64,000 nucleotides of DNA from Maricaulis virginensis (GTDB taxonomy: Bacteria; Pseudomonadota; Alphaproteobacteria; Caulobacterales; Maricaulaceae): NCBI RefSeq assembly GCF_027922185.1, contig NZ_BSFE01000005.1:226445-290444 (forward strand), read 5' to 3'. Every line of letters begins with the position of its first letter. Position 1 is the first letter of the stretch. The notes beneath the pieces were generated by a model. It was not told the origin of the DNA. It saw only the letters and a program-made list of their open reading frames with translations, and did no database searches. Position numbers and translations under genes: made by a program. This document shows positions 16,140-25,197 of this stretch, piece by piece.

Positions 16140-17441
16140 TCAGGCCGCGTTGAGATCCACCGCACCTTCGATCGAGGCCACCTGCTCCAGGAAACGTTCG
16201 TCGAAGGATGTGCCGGTAAAACAGGATCCGCCGAACAGGGCGCGGCGCGCATCGGATCCGTCCAGATGCGCGTAGGAAAAGTCCGCGCCGGTGGCTTTCA
16301 CCTGGCGCAGGTCGGCGCCGCGAAAATCGGTATAGCGTGCGCGGGTGCCCGCCAGCGAGGCCGGCAGGATGCGGTTGCCTTCCAGCAGCAGCGGTCCCAG
16401 CTGGCAGTCGCGCAGGTCGGCATTGGACAGATTGGCGCCGGTCAGGTCGGCGCCGCGCAGGTCGGCGCCGCGCAGCGAGACCATGCGCAGGTCGGCTTTT
16501 TCAAGCCGTGCGCCCTGCAGCTGCGCGCCTTCCAGGTCGAGCCCGTAAAGCGTGGCGCCGCGGGCGTGGAAGGCGGTCAGTGTCTTGCCGGCCAGCGAGG
16601 TCAGTCCGCGCAGATCGGTGCCGTCGAACAGGGACGGTTTGCCTTCGCGACCGTTCGTCTCGCACCACTTCATGTGCTCGGCGATCTGGTTGGCGACCGG
16701 GTTGTCGAGCGTGTTCGCGTCGATCCCGACCGGTGCCTCGGTCAGGGCGCCATCCGTGCGCATCCGGTCCTTCTTGGCCATCAGCGTCTTGGTGCCGATC
16801 AGGACGGAATTGGTGAAATCGGTATCAGTCAGGTCGGCGCCGGACAGGTCGGCGCCTTCCAGATTTGCGCCCTGGAAGGACGAGCCGCGCAGATTGGCGC
16901 GGATCATCCGCGTGCCCAGCAACATCGCGTCGGTGAAGTCGGATTTCTGTGCCGTGATCCCGGCCATCTTCGAGCGGGACAGGTTTGCGCCCGTGAAGTT
17001 GGCCTTGTCTGAGTCATTGCCCTGGGTCTTGTGGGTGAGAACCGCGAGACCCTTTTCCTTGTCGATCTGGGCGATCGCGCCCTCGCGCAGGTCGGCCTCG
17101 GTGAGGTCGGCGCCGGTCAGGTTCGCACCGCGCATGATCGCGCCGCGCAGATCGGCCCGGCGCAGGCAGGCGCCTTCCAGGCTGGCGCGACGCATGTCTG
17201 CGGCAAAGAAGATCGCGCTGTTCAGCGTGGCGCCGGACAGGTTGGCACCGCGCAGGACGGCGCCGGAGAAATCGGCATCGGACAGGTCGCGGTTCGACAG
17301 GTCGAGATTTTCAACGACGCAATAGGCAAAGCTCGCACGGGCGCCGCCGGCCTTGCCGGACCACAGACGCTCATGCCGTTCGCAGATCATGTCGACCTGC
17401 GCCTGGTTCAACGTCTTGAATTCGATTTTCCGCCCTTGCAT
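16140..17441 (-). CDS. Pentapeptide-repeat protein
   Basis: 433 residues, largely A(D/N)LXX pentapeptide repeats that fold as a right-handed quadrilateral beta-helix. Two repeat blocks (about residues 45-220 and 265-420) are separated by a non-repeat segment of roughly 50 residues (TKTLMAKKDRMRTDGALTEA and following). There is no signal peptide or membrane helix, so it is probably cytoplasmic. Some such proteins mimic DNA and protect gyrase; most have no known role, and none can be assigned here. The start at MQGRKIEFKTLNQ is preferred over one 12 codons upstream because AGGA precedes it. The repeats are also visible as GGTCGGCGCC-like DNA periodicity. Confidence 0.88.
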   Translation of the reverse strand: MQGRKIEFKTLNQAQVDMICERHERLWSGKAGGARASFAYCVVENLDLSNRDLSDADFSGAVLRGANLSGATLNSAIFFAADMRRASLEGACLRRADLRGAIMRGANLTGADLTEADLREGAIAQIDKEKGLAVLTHKTQGNDSDKANFTGANLSRSKMAGITAQKSDFTDAMLLGTRMIRANLRGSSFQGANLEGADLSGADLTDTDFTNSVLIGTKTLMAKKDRMRTDGALTEAPVGIDANTLDNPVANQIAEHMKWCETNGREGKPSLFDGTDLRGLTSLAGKTLTAFHARGATLYGLDLEGAQLQGARLEKADLRMVSLRGADLRGADLTGANLSNADLRDCQLGPLLLEGNRILPASLAGTRARYTDFRGADLRQVKATGADFSYAHLDGSDARRALFGGSCFTGTSFDERFLEQVASIEGAVDLNAA

Positions 17442-17492
17442 TCGCAGGTCCTGTCGGTGGAGACACCAGAGAACCACGCTAGCGCGGGAGAG

Positions 17493-18146
17493 TTAATACA
17501 CGGTGTCGCGGCTGTGTTCGGCCCGGCGGGCAAGGCCCCGGTCGACCAGGTCTCGGGCGAAATTTGTATCCGGTGCGATCCGGACACGGGAAAAGCCCTG
17601 CTCTCCCAGCTGTTTGAGCGCGGCATCCAGCTCGGCAACCGGGAGCGGGTCCAGCCCGGTTTCATAACCGGCAGTCCGGCTGTCGGCGAAGAGCAGGGGG
17701 CGGCCGGTTTCCAGGCGGTGGAAGAAGGCCTCGTAGAGGGCCTGCGCGTCGGCCTCGCCCGGGCCGGTGACAACCGCGATGCCGGCGGCTTCCAGCATGG
17801 CGGCGCCGCGTCCGGCAACTTCGTGATAGCGGTCGAGACAGGCGATGACGACGCGCGCGATACCGGCCTCGATCAGGCCGAGGGCGCAGGGGGGCGTGCG
17901 GCCGTAATGCGCGCAGGGCTCTAGCGTGACATAGGCGGTACATCCGTGCGCCATGGCAGCCGCATGGGTCAGCGCGACGCGTTCCGCATGGGGACGTCCG
18001 CCATCGGCCGTTGCTCCGGTCGCGACGATCTGGCCGTCTTTCACCAGGACACAGCCGACCGCCGGGTTCGGCGCGGTACGTCCCAGCTGACCGCGGGCCA
18101 GCGCCAGGGCCAGGCCCATGAAGCGGCGGTCGGCGACGCTGGTCAT
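17493..18146 (-). CDS. ribD: RibD-type riboflavin deaminase with shortened reductase domain
   Basis: 217 residues. Residues 1-145 are a complete zinc-dependent deaminase of riboflavin synthesis: HAERVAL holds the zinc-binding His and catalytic Glu, and LEPCAHYGRTPPC the two zinc cysteines. The full-length family has a further reductase domain of about 200 residues. Here only about 70 remain: the start (FFHRLETGRPLLFADSRTAG) and something like the end (LGEQGFSRVRIAP, DLVDRGLARR) are recognisable, but the central NADPH-binding part is missing. The 5-amino-6-uracil reductase step would need another enzyme. It starts 2 bases after the gpmA stop. Confidence 0.82.
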   Translation of the reverse strand: MTSVADRRFMGLALALARGQLGRTAPNPAVGCVLVKDGQIVATGATADGGRPHAERVALTHAAAMAHGCTAYVTLEPCAHYGRTPPCALGLIEAGIARVVIACLDRYHEVAGRGAAMLEAAGIAVVTGPGEADAQALYEAFFHRLETGRPLLFADSRTAGYETGLDPLPVAELDAALKQLGEQGFSRVRIAPDTNFARDLVDRGLARRAEHSRDTVY

Positions 18147-18148
18147 GA

Positions 18149-18874
18149 TCAGGGCAGGGGCGGCAGGGGCTGGGCGCGGCTCTCATCGAGATAGCGCGCG
18201 CCGAGAATCGTGGTGCCGTCCTCGGCGAGATCGATCAGCAGCGGATTGCCGGTCGGGATCTCGACCTCCATGATTTCCGCATCGCCGACCCGGAACAGGA
18301 GTTTCACCAGGGCGCGCAGGCTGTTGCCGTGGGCGGCGACGGCGATGGTCTCGCCCTTCTTCAGGTGCGGCAGGATTTCCGACGTCCAGTAGGGTTCGAC
18401 GCGGTCGAGGGTCAGCTTGAGGCTCTCTGCGGCCGGCAGGAGTTCACGCGGCACATCGGCATAGCGGTCGTCATTGGCCGGGTGGAATTCGTGATCCTCG
18501 GCGACGGGTGGCGGCGGTGTGTCGAAGGAGCGGCGCCAGATCTTCACCTGGTCGGCGCCGTGTTTCGCGCGCGTCTCGTCCTTGTCGAGACCGGCCAGGG
18601 CGCCATAGTGCCGCTCGTTGAGACGCCAGGATTTCTCGACCGGAATCCACAGCCGGTCCAGGCCTTCCAGGGTGAAGTTCAGCGTCCTGATCGCCCGTTT
18701 CAGCACCGAGACATAGGCGCGTTGCGGCTTGAAGCCCGCCTTCGCCAGAAGCTCGCCGGAGCGGCGGGCCTGGGCGACGCCTTCATCGGTCAGGTCGACA
18801 TCGACCCAGCCGGTGAAGCGGTTCTGCAGATTCCATTCGCTCTGGCCGTGCCGGATGAGGGCGAGTTGCGGCAT
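18149..18874 (-). CDS. gpmA: 2,3-bisphosphoglycerate-dependent phosphoglycerate mutase
   Basis: 241-residue cytoplasmic glycolytic enzyme interconverting 3- and 2-phosphoglycerate. The phospho-histidine motif LIRHGQSEWN is at residues 5-14, followed by FTGWVDVDLTDEG, LNERHYGALAGLDK with the catalytic Glu, and the second active-site His in VAAHGNSLRALVK. AGGAG 6 bases before ATG 18874 fixes the start. The ribD-like gene follows after 2 bases, suggesting one transcript. Confidence 0.93.
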   Translation of the reverse strand: MPQLALIRHGQSEWNLQNRFTGWVDVDLTDEGVAQARRSGELLAKAGFKPQRAYVSVLKRAIRTLNFTLEGLDRLWIPVEKSWRLNERHYGALAGLDKDETRAKHGADQVKIWRRSFDTPPPPVAEDHEFHPANDDRYADVPRELLPAAESLKLTLDRVEPYWTSEILPHLKKGETIAVAAHGNSLRALVKLLFRVGDAEIMEVEIPTGNPLLIDLAEDGTTILGARYLDESRAQPLPPLP

Positions 18875-19276
18875 GTCAGTCTCCTCTTGCAGCGTCTGCG
18901 GGCGGTGCCGGCGCAGCGATAGCCCGCCCGCCGCGTGCGGGCAAGGCGCGGCGCCCGCGACAGTCGTCACCGACAAAGTCGGGCATGGGCAAGTCCTGCG
19001 CCTTGTGGTATAAAGCCTCCAGTAGTTCCGGGTTTGCGTTTCAGGGATCGTCCCTGCCGGGCCGTCACCTGTCATTGCAGTCCTGCAAGGCCTTTCTGGA
19101 AGGCTTGCCGATCCGGCAGATATCGCGGCGTCACGAATGCCTGGTCCCTCTCCGTCCCCCTTACGGACCACGCGACAACGCCGCTCTGGCCGCGCACGTC
19201 TCTTCCCCGGACGTGCGCGGTTCTGGTATGGGAGCGCACCTGACCTGTCCGCCCAGCGCTCGCCCGAGGAAATCCC
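18875..19276. other. 402-base intergenic region between divergent gpmA and kdsD
   Basis: No gene is supported here. Two small inverted repeats lie on the kdsD side: TCCGT/ACGGA (19151-19167) and CGCGCACGTC/GACGTGCGCG (19191-19200 and 19210-19219, 9-base loop). No T-run follows either, so they are leader structures or operator-like sites rather than terminators. I could not identify a convincing promoter for either gene. Confidence 0.6.
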
Positions 19277-20245
19277 ATGCCCGAGTTCGACCCCGCCGCA
19301 TCGGCCCGCCGTGTCATTGAAACCGAGCGGGACGGGCTGGACCTGCTGGCCGGATCGATCGGCGAGACCTTTGTCGCGACGGTAAACCGGATCGCCGAGA
19401 TGAAGGGGCGGGTTATCTGCGCCGGGGTGGGCAAGTCCGGCCATGTGGCGCGCAAGATCGCCGCGACGATGGCCTCGACCGGCACGCCCGCCTACTACGT
19501 CCACCCCACCGAGGCGAGCCATGGCGATCTCGGCATGATCGGCGAGCAGGACGCCGTGCTGGCGCTGTCGAAATCGGGCGAGACGAAGGAATTGGGCGAT
19601 CTGATCGCCTATTGCCGCCGCTTCGGTGTGCCGCTGGTCGCCATGACCACAAAGGCCGACAGCACGCTGGGCCGGGCGGCGGATTATCTGCTGGCGGTTC
19701 CCGATGCGCCGGAAGCGTGTGGCGAGACCCGGGCGCCGACCACCTCGACGACGCTGATGATGGCGCTGGGCGATGCCCTGGCCGTTGCCTTGCTCGAAAC
19801 GCGCGGCTTCACGGCTGCCGACTTCCGCACCTTCCATCCCGGCGGCGCGCTGGGCGCGGCGCTCGCATCGGTCGCCGATGTCATGCATGCCGGCGATGCC
19901 GTGCCGCTGGCATCCCAGGTGGCACCGATGAGCGAAGTGCTGATCGAGATGACGGCAAAGAGTTTCGGCTGTGTCGGCCTGCTGGACGATACGGGCCGCC
20001 TCGCCGGCATCATCACCGATGGCGATCTGCGCCGTCACATGGGCAATGACCTGGTCAACCGCCCGGCGCATGATGTGATGACGCGCAATCCGAAAACCGG
20101 ACGCAGCGAGGCGCTGGCCGCCGACGCCTTGCGGGAAATGACCGCGGGGTCGCTGAAAATCACCCAGCTCTTCATTGTCGACGATGCCCACAAGCCGGTC
20201 GGCATCCTGCACCTGCACGACCTGCTGCGTGTCGGCCTGAGCTGA
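19277..20245 (+). CDS. kdsD: Arabinose-5-phosphate isomerase
   Basis: 322-residue KdsD/KpsF-type enzyme converting ribulose-5-phosphate to arabinose-5-phosphate, the first committed step to Kdo for lipopolysaccharide or capsule. The N-terminal SIS domain contains GVGKSGHVARKIAATMASTG, EASHGDLGMI and LSKSGETKEL. Two CBS domains follow (about residues 205-320, with VADVMHAGDAVPL and DVMTRNPKT). Length and domain order are typical. It opens the sugar-precursor island of the window. Confidence 0.93.
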   Translation: MPEFDPAASARRVIETERDGLDLLAGSIGETFVATVNRIAEMKGRVICAGVGKSGHVARKIAATMASTGTPAYYVHPTEASHGDLGMIGEQDAVLALSKSGETKELGDLIAYCRRFGVPLVAMTTKADSTLGRAADYLLAVPDAPEACGETRAPTTSTTLMMALGDALAVALLETRGFTAADFRTFHPGGALGAALASVADVMHAGDAVPLASQVAPMSEVLIEMTAKSFGCVGLLDDTGRLAGIITDGDLRRHMGNDLVNRPAHDVMTRNPKTGRSEALAADALREMTAGSLKITQLFIVDDAHKPVGILHLHDLLRVGLS

Positions 20246-20333
20246 TACGCAGCCGGCCCCGGGGCGAGAACAGGACTGTTTCCACTCGCGAATTGCGCTA
20301 GCACAGTCGACTGACAGGCAGGGGAGAGGTTCA

Positions 20334-21308
20334 TTGACGATCCTGGTGACCGGCGCGGCCGGCTTCATTGGATATCATGCCAGCGCGGCCTTGCTGGCGG
20401 CGGGTGAGCAGGTTGTCGGTATCGACAATCTGAACGCCTACTACGACCCGGTCCTGAAACAGGCGCGTCTTGCGCGCCTTGAACGGCATGAGGGTTTCCG
20501 CTTCGAGCGGCTCGACCTTGCCGACGATGCCGCCCTGATGGCACTGGTCGAGCGTGAGCGTCCCGATCGCATCCTGCATCTCGCGGCCCAGGCCGGGGTG
20601 CGTTATTCACTGGAAAACCCCTTCGCCTATGCCCGCTCCAACCTGCTCGGCCATCTGGCAATCCTGGAGGCGGCGCGGCGGCTGGGCGACGATCTGAGCC
20701 ATCTCGTCTATGCATCCTCCAGCTCGGTCTATGGCGAAACGGCAAGAGTTCCCTTCGCTGAAGCCGATGCATCGGAAACGCCGGCCTCGCTCTACGCCGC
20801 CACCAAGCGCGCCGACGAGCTGATGAGCGCATCCTACAGCTCACTCTACGGCATTCCGGCAACGGGGCTGCGCTTCTTCACGGTCTACGGTCCCTGGGGA
20901 CGGCCGGACATGGCCTACTGGCTGTTCGCCGATGCCATGCTGTCGGGCCGTGCGATCAAGGTCTTCAACAATGGCGATATGGAGCGGGACTTCACCTATA
21001 TCGACGATATCGTCGAGCCGCTCTGCCGTATCCTGGCCGACGCTCCCGCGCGTGGCCGTCATGCGGTCTACAATATCGGCGGTTCGTCGCCGGTGCGGCT
21101 GATGGACATGATCGAGACTCTGGAGCGCGCGCTGGGGCTGACGGCCGAGAAGATCATGCTGCCCATGCAGCCCGGCGATGTCACCCGTACCTTTGCCGAT
21201 ACCACAAAGCTGGAAGCCGATTATGGCTACAAGGCGACGACCCGTCTGGAGGACGGTTTGCCGCGTTTTGCGGACTGGTACCGGAAGTGGCGCGAGGGGA
21301 CGGTCTGA
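20334..21308 (+). CDS. NAD-dependent nucleotide-sugar epimerase, UDP-glucuronate 4-epimerase-like
   Basis: 324-residue extended short-chain dehydrogenase/reductase. Rossmann motif VTGAAGFIGYH is at residues 5-15 and the catalytic segments are YASSSSVYG and the YAATK Tyr/Lys pair. Features QAGVRYSLENPFAY and NLLGHLAILEAAR are typical of UDP-glucuronate 4-epimerases, which make UDP-galacturonate. Ugd, which makes UDP-glucuronate, is encoded 2.5 kb downstream. Translation apparently starts at TTG 20334, following GGGGAGAGG. The gene ends just before a dispersed repeat. Confidence 0.85.
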   Translation: MTILVTGAAGFIGYHASAALLAAGEQVVGIDNLNAYYDPVLKQARLARLERHEGFRFERLDLADDAALMALVERERPDRILHLAAQAGVRYSLENPFAYARSNLLGHLAILEAARRLGDDLSHLVYASSSSVYGETARVPFAEADASETPASLYAATKRADELMSASYSSLYGIPATGLRFFTVYGPWGRPDMAYWLFADAMLSGRAIKVFNNGDMERDFTYIDDIVEPLCRILADAPARGRHAVYNIGGSSPVRLMDMIETLERALGLTAEKIMLPMQPGDVTRTFADTTKLEADYGYKATTRLEDGLPRFADWYRKWREGTV

Positions 21309-21317
21309 GCCGAGGAG

Positions 21318-21422
21318 CCCAGAACAGGATCGTTTCCTGCGGAATCGCCCCTGCTCCGGAATCCTGAGCGGTCGCGTGATCGAACCGGTGAACCGGTTCC
21401 CACTTTACCTGGTCACGCTTTA
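21318..21422 (-). repeat. Dispersed palindromic repeat, third copy
   Basis: Read on the minus strand it begins TAAAGCGTGACCAGGTAAAG, continues through GTGGGAACCGGTTCACCGG and CGATCACGCGACCGCTCAGG, and ends CAGGAAACGATCCTGTTCTGG. It matches copies A and B at 13560-13727. The TAA at its start is the stop codon of galU, just as copy A starts at the hisN stop. It occupies the whole space between the convergent epimerase and galU genes and could act as a bidirectional transcript end. Confidence 0.85.
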
Positions 21423-22280
21423 GCCGAAATCCTTCAGCATGGCGCGGGCGGCTTCGCCATGCTCCGGATCGGATGTGGCGTAGGCGAGATTGGCGCGGAA
21501 ATAGCCCAGCTTGCTGCCGCAGTCATAGGACGTGCCGTCATATTCCAGGGCGTGGAAGTCCTGGCTGTCCATCAGGCGCACCATGGCATCGGTCAGCTGG
21601 ATCTCGCCGCCGGCCCCGGCGGCCTGGTCTTCCAGCAGCGGGAAGATTTCCGGCTGCAGGATATAGCGGCCGGTGATGAAGAGGTTCGACGGCGCGCTCT
21701 CGCGCGGCGGTTTCTCGACCATGCCCTTCATCTTCATCAGCGGACCGGACCGGTCGACCGGATCGATGACGCCATAGGCGGACGGGTCTTCGCAGGGCTC
21801 GACGGCGATCACATTGCCGCCAACCCTGTCATAGGCGTCGACCATCTGCGCCAGGCAGCTCCTGGCGGACTTGACCAGCATGTCGGGCAACAGGATCGCA
21901 AACGGCTCCTGCCCGATGATGTCGCGGGCGCAGGCGATAGCGTGGCCCAGGCCCAGCGGGGCCTGCTGGCGCACGAAGCTCATCGAGCCCGGCGCCGGCC
22001 GGATGCGTTCGAGTTCCTGCAGGATGGTGGTCTTGTTCTTTTCGCGCAGCGTGTCCTCGAGCTCGTAGGCGCTGTCGAAATAATCCTCGATGGCCGACTT
22101 GTTCCGGCCTGTCACGAAGACGAAATGCTCGATTCCGGCGGCGCGGGCTTCGTCGACCACATACTGGATCGCCGGCCGGTCGAAGACGGGCAGCATTTCC
22201 TTGGGGATGGATTTGGTCGCCGGCAGGACCCGCGTTCCCAGCCCGGCCACGGGCAGAACGGCTTTGCGAATTGGCGACAT
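21420..22280 (-). CDS. galU: UTP-glucose-1-phosphate uridylyltransferase
   Basis: 286-residue cytoplasmic enzyme making UDP-glucose from UTP and glucose-1-phosphate. The nucleotide-binding start KAVLPVAGLGTRVLPATKSIPKEMLPV is at residues 6-32; FVTGRNKSAIEDYFD and VEKPPRE are also as in the family. UDP-glucose feeds Ugd, encoded at 23858. It is divergent from glmM with about 140 bases between starts. Its stop is contributed by the adjoining repeat element. Confidence 0.94.
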   Translation of the reverse strand: MSPIRKAVLPVAGLGTRVLPATKSIPKEMLPVFDRPAIQYVVDEARAAGIEHFVFVTGRNKSAIEDYFDSAYELEDTLREKNKTTILQELERIRPAPGSMSFVRQQAPLGLGHAIACARDIIGQEPFAILLPDMLVKSARSCLAQMVDAYDRVGGNVIAVEPCEDPSAYGVIDPVDRSGPLMKMKGMVEKPPRESAPSNLFITGRYILQPEIFPLLEDQAAGAGGEIQLTDAMVRLMDSQDFHALEYDGTSYDCGSKLGYFRANLAYATSDPEHGEAARAMLKDFG

Positions 22281-22419
22281 GTCTTCCCCCGAACGCTGTC
22301 AGAACCCTGAGCGAGTTCCAACGCCTAGCCCATGGAAGCGGGACCGTCCAGCGCACCGATTCACTTCGCGTAAGGCACAAGTTTATATATATGAGACCGG
22401 GAACAAAGAGGGCGGCCTG

Positions 22420-23766
22420 ATGGGCAAGAAGTATTTCGGCACGGACGGCGTCCGCGGTCTGACGAACACATTCCCGATGACGGCGGAAACGGCTCTGCGC
22501 CTGGGCATGGCAGCGGGCAAGCATTTCGTGCGCCACTCAGGGCGCCATTCGGTGGTGATCGGCAAGGATACCCGCCTGTCCGGCTATATGATCGAGTCGG
22601 CGCTGGTCGCCGGTTTCACCTCGGTCGGCATGGATGTCTTCCTGTTCGGCCCGCTGCCGACACCGGCCGTGGCGCTGATGACCCGCTCGCTGCGGGCCGA
22701 TCTCGGGGTGATGATCACGGCCTCGCACAACCCCTATCATGACAATGGCATCAAGCTGTTCGGCCCGGACGGCAACAAGCTGGACGACAAGGCCGAGCTG
22801 AAGATCGAAAAGCGCATGGACGGAAGCCTGACCGACGATCTGGCCAAGCCGGCCGATCTGGGCCGGGCCAAGCGGATCGACGACGCACAGGCGCGCTATA
22901 TCGAGATCGTCAAATCGACCTTCCCGCGCGCCCAGCGCCTGTCCGGTCTCCGCCTGGTGCTCGATTGCGCCAATGGGGCCGCCTACAAGGTGGCGCCGGA
23001 TGTGCTGTGGGAGCTGGGTGCTGACATCATTCCCATCGGGGTCGAACCGAACGGTTTCAATGTGAACGAGGAATGCGGCTCGACGGCGCCGGCTCGCCTG
23101 TCCAAGGAAGTCGTGAAATACCGGGCCGATCTGGGTATTGCGCTGGATGGCGATGGCGACCGGCTGATCCTGTGTGACGAGAAAGGGCGCGTGATCGACG
23201 GCGACCAGATCCTCGGCCTTCTGGCGCGTCACTGGAAAGAACAGGGCGAGCTGAGTCAGAACGCGATCGTCGCCACGGTGATGTCCAATCTGGGTCTGGA
23301 ACAATACCTGTCCGGAATCGGGCTTTCGCTGGAGCGCACCAAGGTCGGTGACCGCTATGTCACCGAGCGCATGAAGCAAACCGGTATCAATCTGGGCGGC
23401 GAAGCCTCCGGCCATATCGTGATGCCCGACCATGCGCCGACAGGCGACGGCCTGATCGCGGCATTGCAGGTCCTGCGTGTGCTCAACGAGAGCAAGAAGC
23501 GCGCAAGCGAGCTCCTCAAGGTCTTCGATCCTGCGCCGCAGCTGCTCGAGAATGTCCGCATCAAGAAGGGCGTTGCTCCACTGGAGACAGAGGCGGTCAA
23601 GAAGGCGATCGAGGCGGGCGAAAAGCGTCTGGGCAATGATGGCCGCGTCCTGGTGCGCGCCTCCGGTACCGAGCCGGTGATCCGGGTCATGGCCGAGGGC
23701 GATGAAGCCAAGATCCAGCTGGTCGTTGGCGATATTCGCGCCGCGATCGAGGACGCCGTGAGCTGA
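22420..23766 (+). CDS. glmM: Phosphoglucosamine mutase
   Basis: 448-residue alpha-D-phosphohexomutase converting glucosamine-6-phosphate to glucosamine-1-phosphate for UDP-GlcNAc. It has the GlmM-specific start KKYFGTDGVRG (residues 3-13), the phosphoserine loop MITASHNPYHDNGIKLFG near residue 100, the metal loop DGDGDR near residue 243, and RASGTEPVIRVMAEG near the C-terminus. The ATG at 22420 matches the family start; 110 in-frame upstream codons are not coding. GlmS is encoded at 57277, so both steps are in the window. Confidence 0.95.
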   Translation: MGKKYFGTDGVRGLTNTFPMTAETALRLGMAAGKHFVRHSGRHSVVIGKDTRLSGYMIESALVAGFTSVGMDVFLFGPLPTPAVALMTRSLRADLGVMITASHNPYHDNGIKLFGPDGNKLDDKAELKIEKRMDGSLTDDLAKPADLGRAKRIDDAQARYIEIVKSTFPRAQRLSGLRLVLDCANGAAYKVAPDVLWELGADIIPIGVEPNGFNVNEECGSTAPARLSKEVVKYRADLGIALDGDGDRLILCDEKGRVIDGDQILGLLARHWKEQGELSQNAIVATVMSNLGLEQYLSGIGLSLERTKVGDRYVTERMKQTGINLGGEASGHIVMPDHAPTGDGLIAALQVLRVLNESKKRASELLKVFDPAPQLLENVRIKKGVAPLETEAVKKAIEAGEKRLGNDGRVLVRASGTEPVIRVMAEGDEAKIQLVVGDIRAAIEDAVS

Positions 23767-23857
23767 CGGGCAGAAAATGCTGTACCTCGTCGGCCTTCGG
23801 CCTTGCGCCGCCGCATAGGCTCGGCGATACCGGGGCCGACCAGAATAGGAGTGGCGC

Positions 23858-25168
23858 ATGCGCGTGGCGATGATCGGAACGGGCTATGTCGGACTGGTGT
23901 CGGGGGCCTGTTTCGCCGACTTCGGACATGAGGTCGTGTGTGTCGACAAGGATGCGTCCAAGGTCGAGATGCTCAAGTCCGGCGGGATCCCGATCTACGA
24001 GCCGGGCCTGGACCTTCTGGTCGAGCGCAATGTGCGCGAAGGCCGCCTGAGCTTCACCCAGGATCTCACCGACGCCGTGCGCACGGCCGATGCGGTTTTC
24101 ATTGCGGTGGGCACACCGTCGCGCCGCGGCGATGGTTATGCCGATCTCAGCTATGTCTATGCGGCCGCCAAGGAAGTGGCCGAGGTGATGGACGGCTATA
24201 CGGTCGTGGTCACGAAGTCGACGGTGCCGGTGGGCACGGGCGATGAGGTCGAACGGATCATCCGCGAAACCCGTCCGGATGCCGATTTCGCCGTCGTCTC
24301 CAATCCGGAATTCCTGCGCGAAGGCGCGGCGATCGACGATTTCAAGCGACCGGACCGCGTTGTCGTCGGCACCAATGACGATCGCGCCCGCACGCTGATG
24401 CGCGAGCTGTACCGCCCGCTCTTCCTCAACGAGACGCCGATCGTGTTCACGGCTCGGCGTACCTCGGAACTGATCAAGTATGCCGCCAACGCCTTTTTGG
24501 CGATGAAGATCACCTTCATCAACGAGATCGCGGACCTGTGCGAACATGTCGGAGCGAATGTCCAGGAAGTCGCCAAGGGCGTGGGGCTGGACAACCGGAT
24601 CGGCGGCAAGTTCCTGCATGCCGGCCCGGGCTATGGCGGGTCGTGCTTCCCCAAGGACACGCTGGCCCTGACGCGCACGGCCCAGGATGCCGGTTCGCCG
24701 CTGCGCCTGATCGAGACGGTGGTCGAGGTCAATGATGCGCGCAAGCGGGCGATGGCCGACAAGGTGATCGCGGCCTGCGGCGGCGATGTGAAGGGCAAGA
24801 CGATCGCCGTGCTCGGCGTGACCTTCAAGCCCAATACCGACGATATGCGCGAGGCGCCGAGCCTGGAAATCATCCCGGCCCTGCAGAAAGCCGGCGCGAC
24901 GATCCGCGCCTTCGATCCGGCCGGCACGGTCGAGGCGGAAAAACTCCTGTCAAATGTCGAGTTCGTTTCCGGCCCCTATTTCTGCGCCGAGGGTGCCGAT
25001 GCGCTGGTCATCATCACCGAATGGAACGAGTTCCGCGCACTGGACCTGCCGCGCCTGAAGGCGACCATGAAGGCGCCGGTCCTGGTCGATCTGCGCAATA
25101 TCTACACGCATGACCAGGCCGGGAATGCGGGATTCGAATATACAAGCGTGGGCCGGCCGCACGGCTAG
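23858..25168 (+). CDS. ugd: UDP-glucose 6-dehydrogenase
   Basis: 436-residue NAD-dependent enzyme oxidising UDP-glucose to UDP-glucuronate. Rossmann start MIGTGYVGLVSGACFADFGH, TKSTVPVGTGDEVE, and the catalytic cysteine in GYGGSCFPKD (about residue 263) are all present, as is GVTFKPNTDDMREAPS. AGGAGTGGCGC precedes the start. It follows glmM by 91 bases and precedes a phosphomannomutase; the three are probably co-expressed. Confidence 0.95.
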   Translation: MRVAMIGTGYVGLVSGACFADFGHEVVCVDKDASKVEMLKSGGIPIYEPGLDLLVERNVREGRLSFTQDLTDAVRTADAVFIAVGTPSRRGDGYADLSYVYAAAKEVAEVMDGYTVVVTKSTVPVGTGDEVERIIRETRPDADFAVVSNPEFLREGAAIDDFKRPDRVVVGTNDDRARTLMRELYRPLFLNETPIVFTARRTSELIKYAANAFLAMKITFINEIADLCEHVGANVQEVAKGVGLDNRIGGKFLHAGPGYGGSCFPKDTLALTRTAQDAGSPLRLIETVVEVNDARKRAMADKVIAACGGDVKGKTIAVLGVTFKPNTDDMREAPSLEIIPALQKAGATIRAFDPAGTVEAEKLLSNVEFVSGPYFCAEGADALVIITEWNEFRALDLPRLKATMKAPVLVDLRNIYTHDQAGNAGFEYTSVGRPHG

Positions 25169-25197
25169 CCGCTTAAAACCTGTTCCGGGGAGATATC

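Noticed and set aside
16340..17320. Short-period DNA repeats suggesting a CRISPR-like or satellite array
   Set aside because: The 15-base periodicity is the coding sequence of pentapeptide repeats; there are no spacers.
22090..22419. N-terminal extension of glmM by 110 codons
   Set aside because: It is antisense to galU and its promoter region, and the family starts at MGKKYFGTDGVRG.
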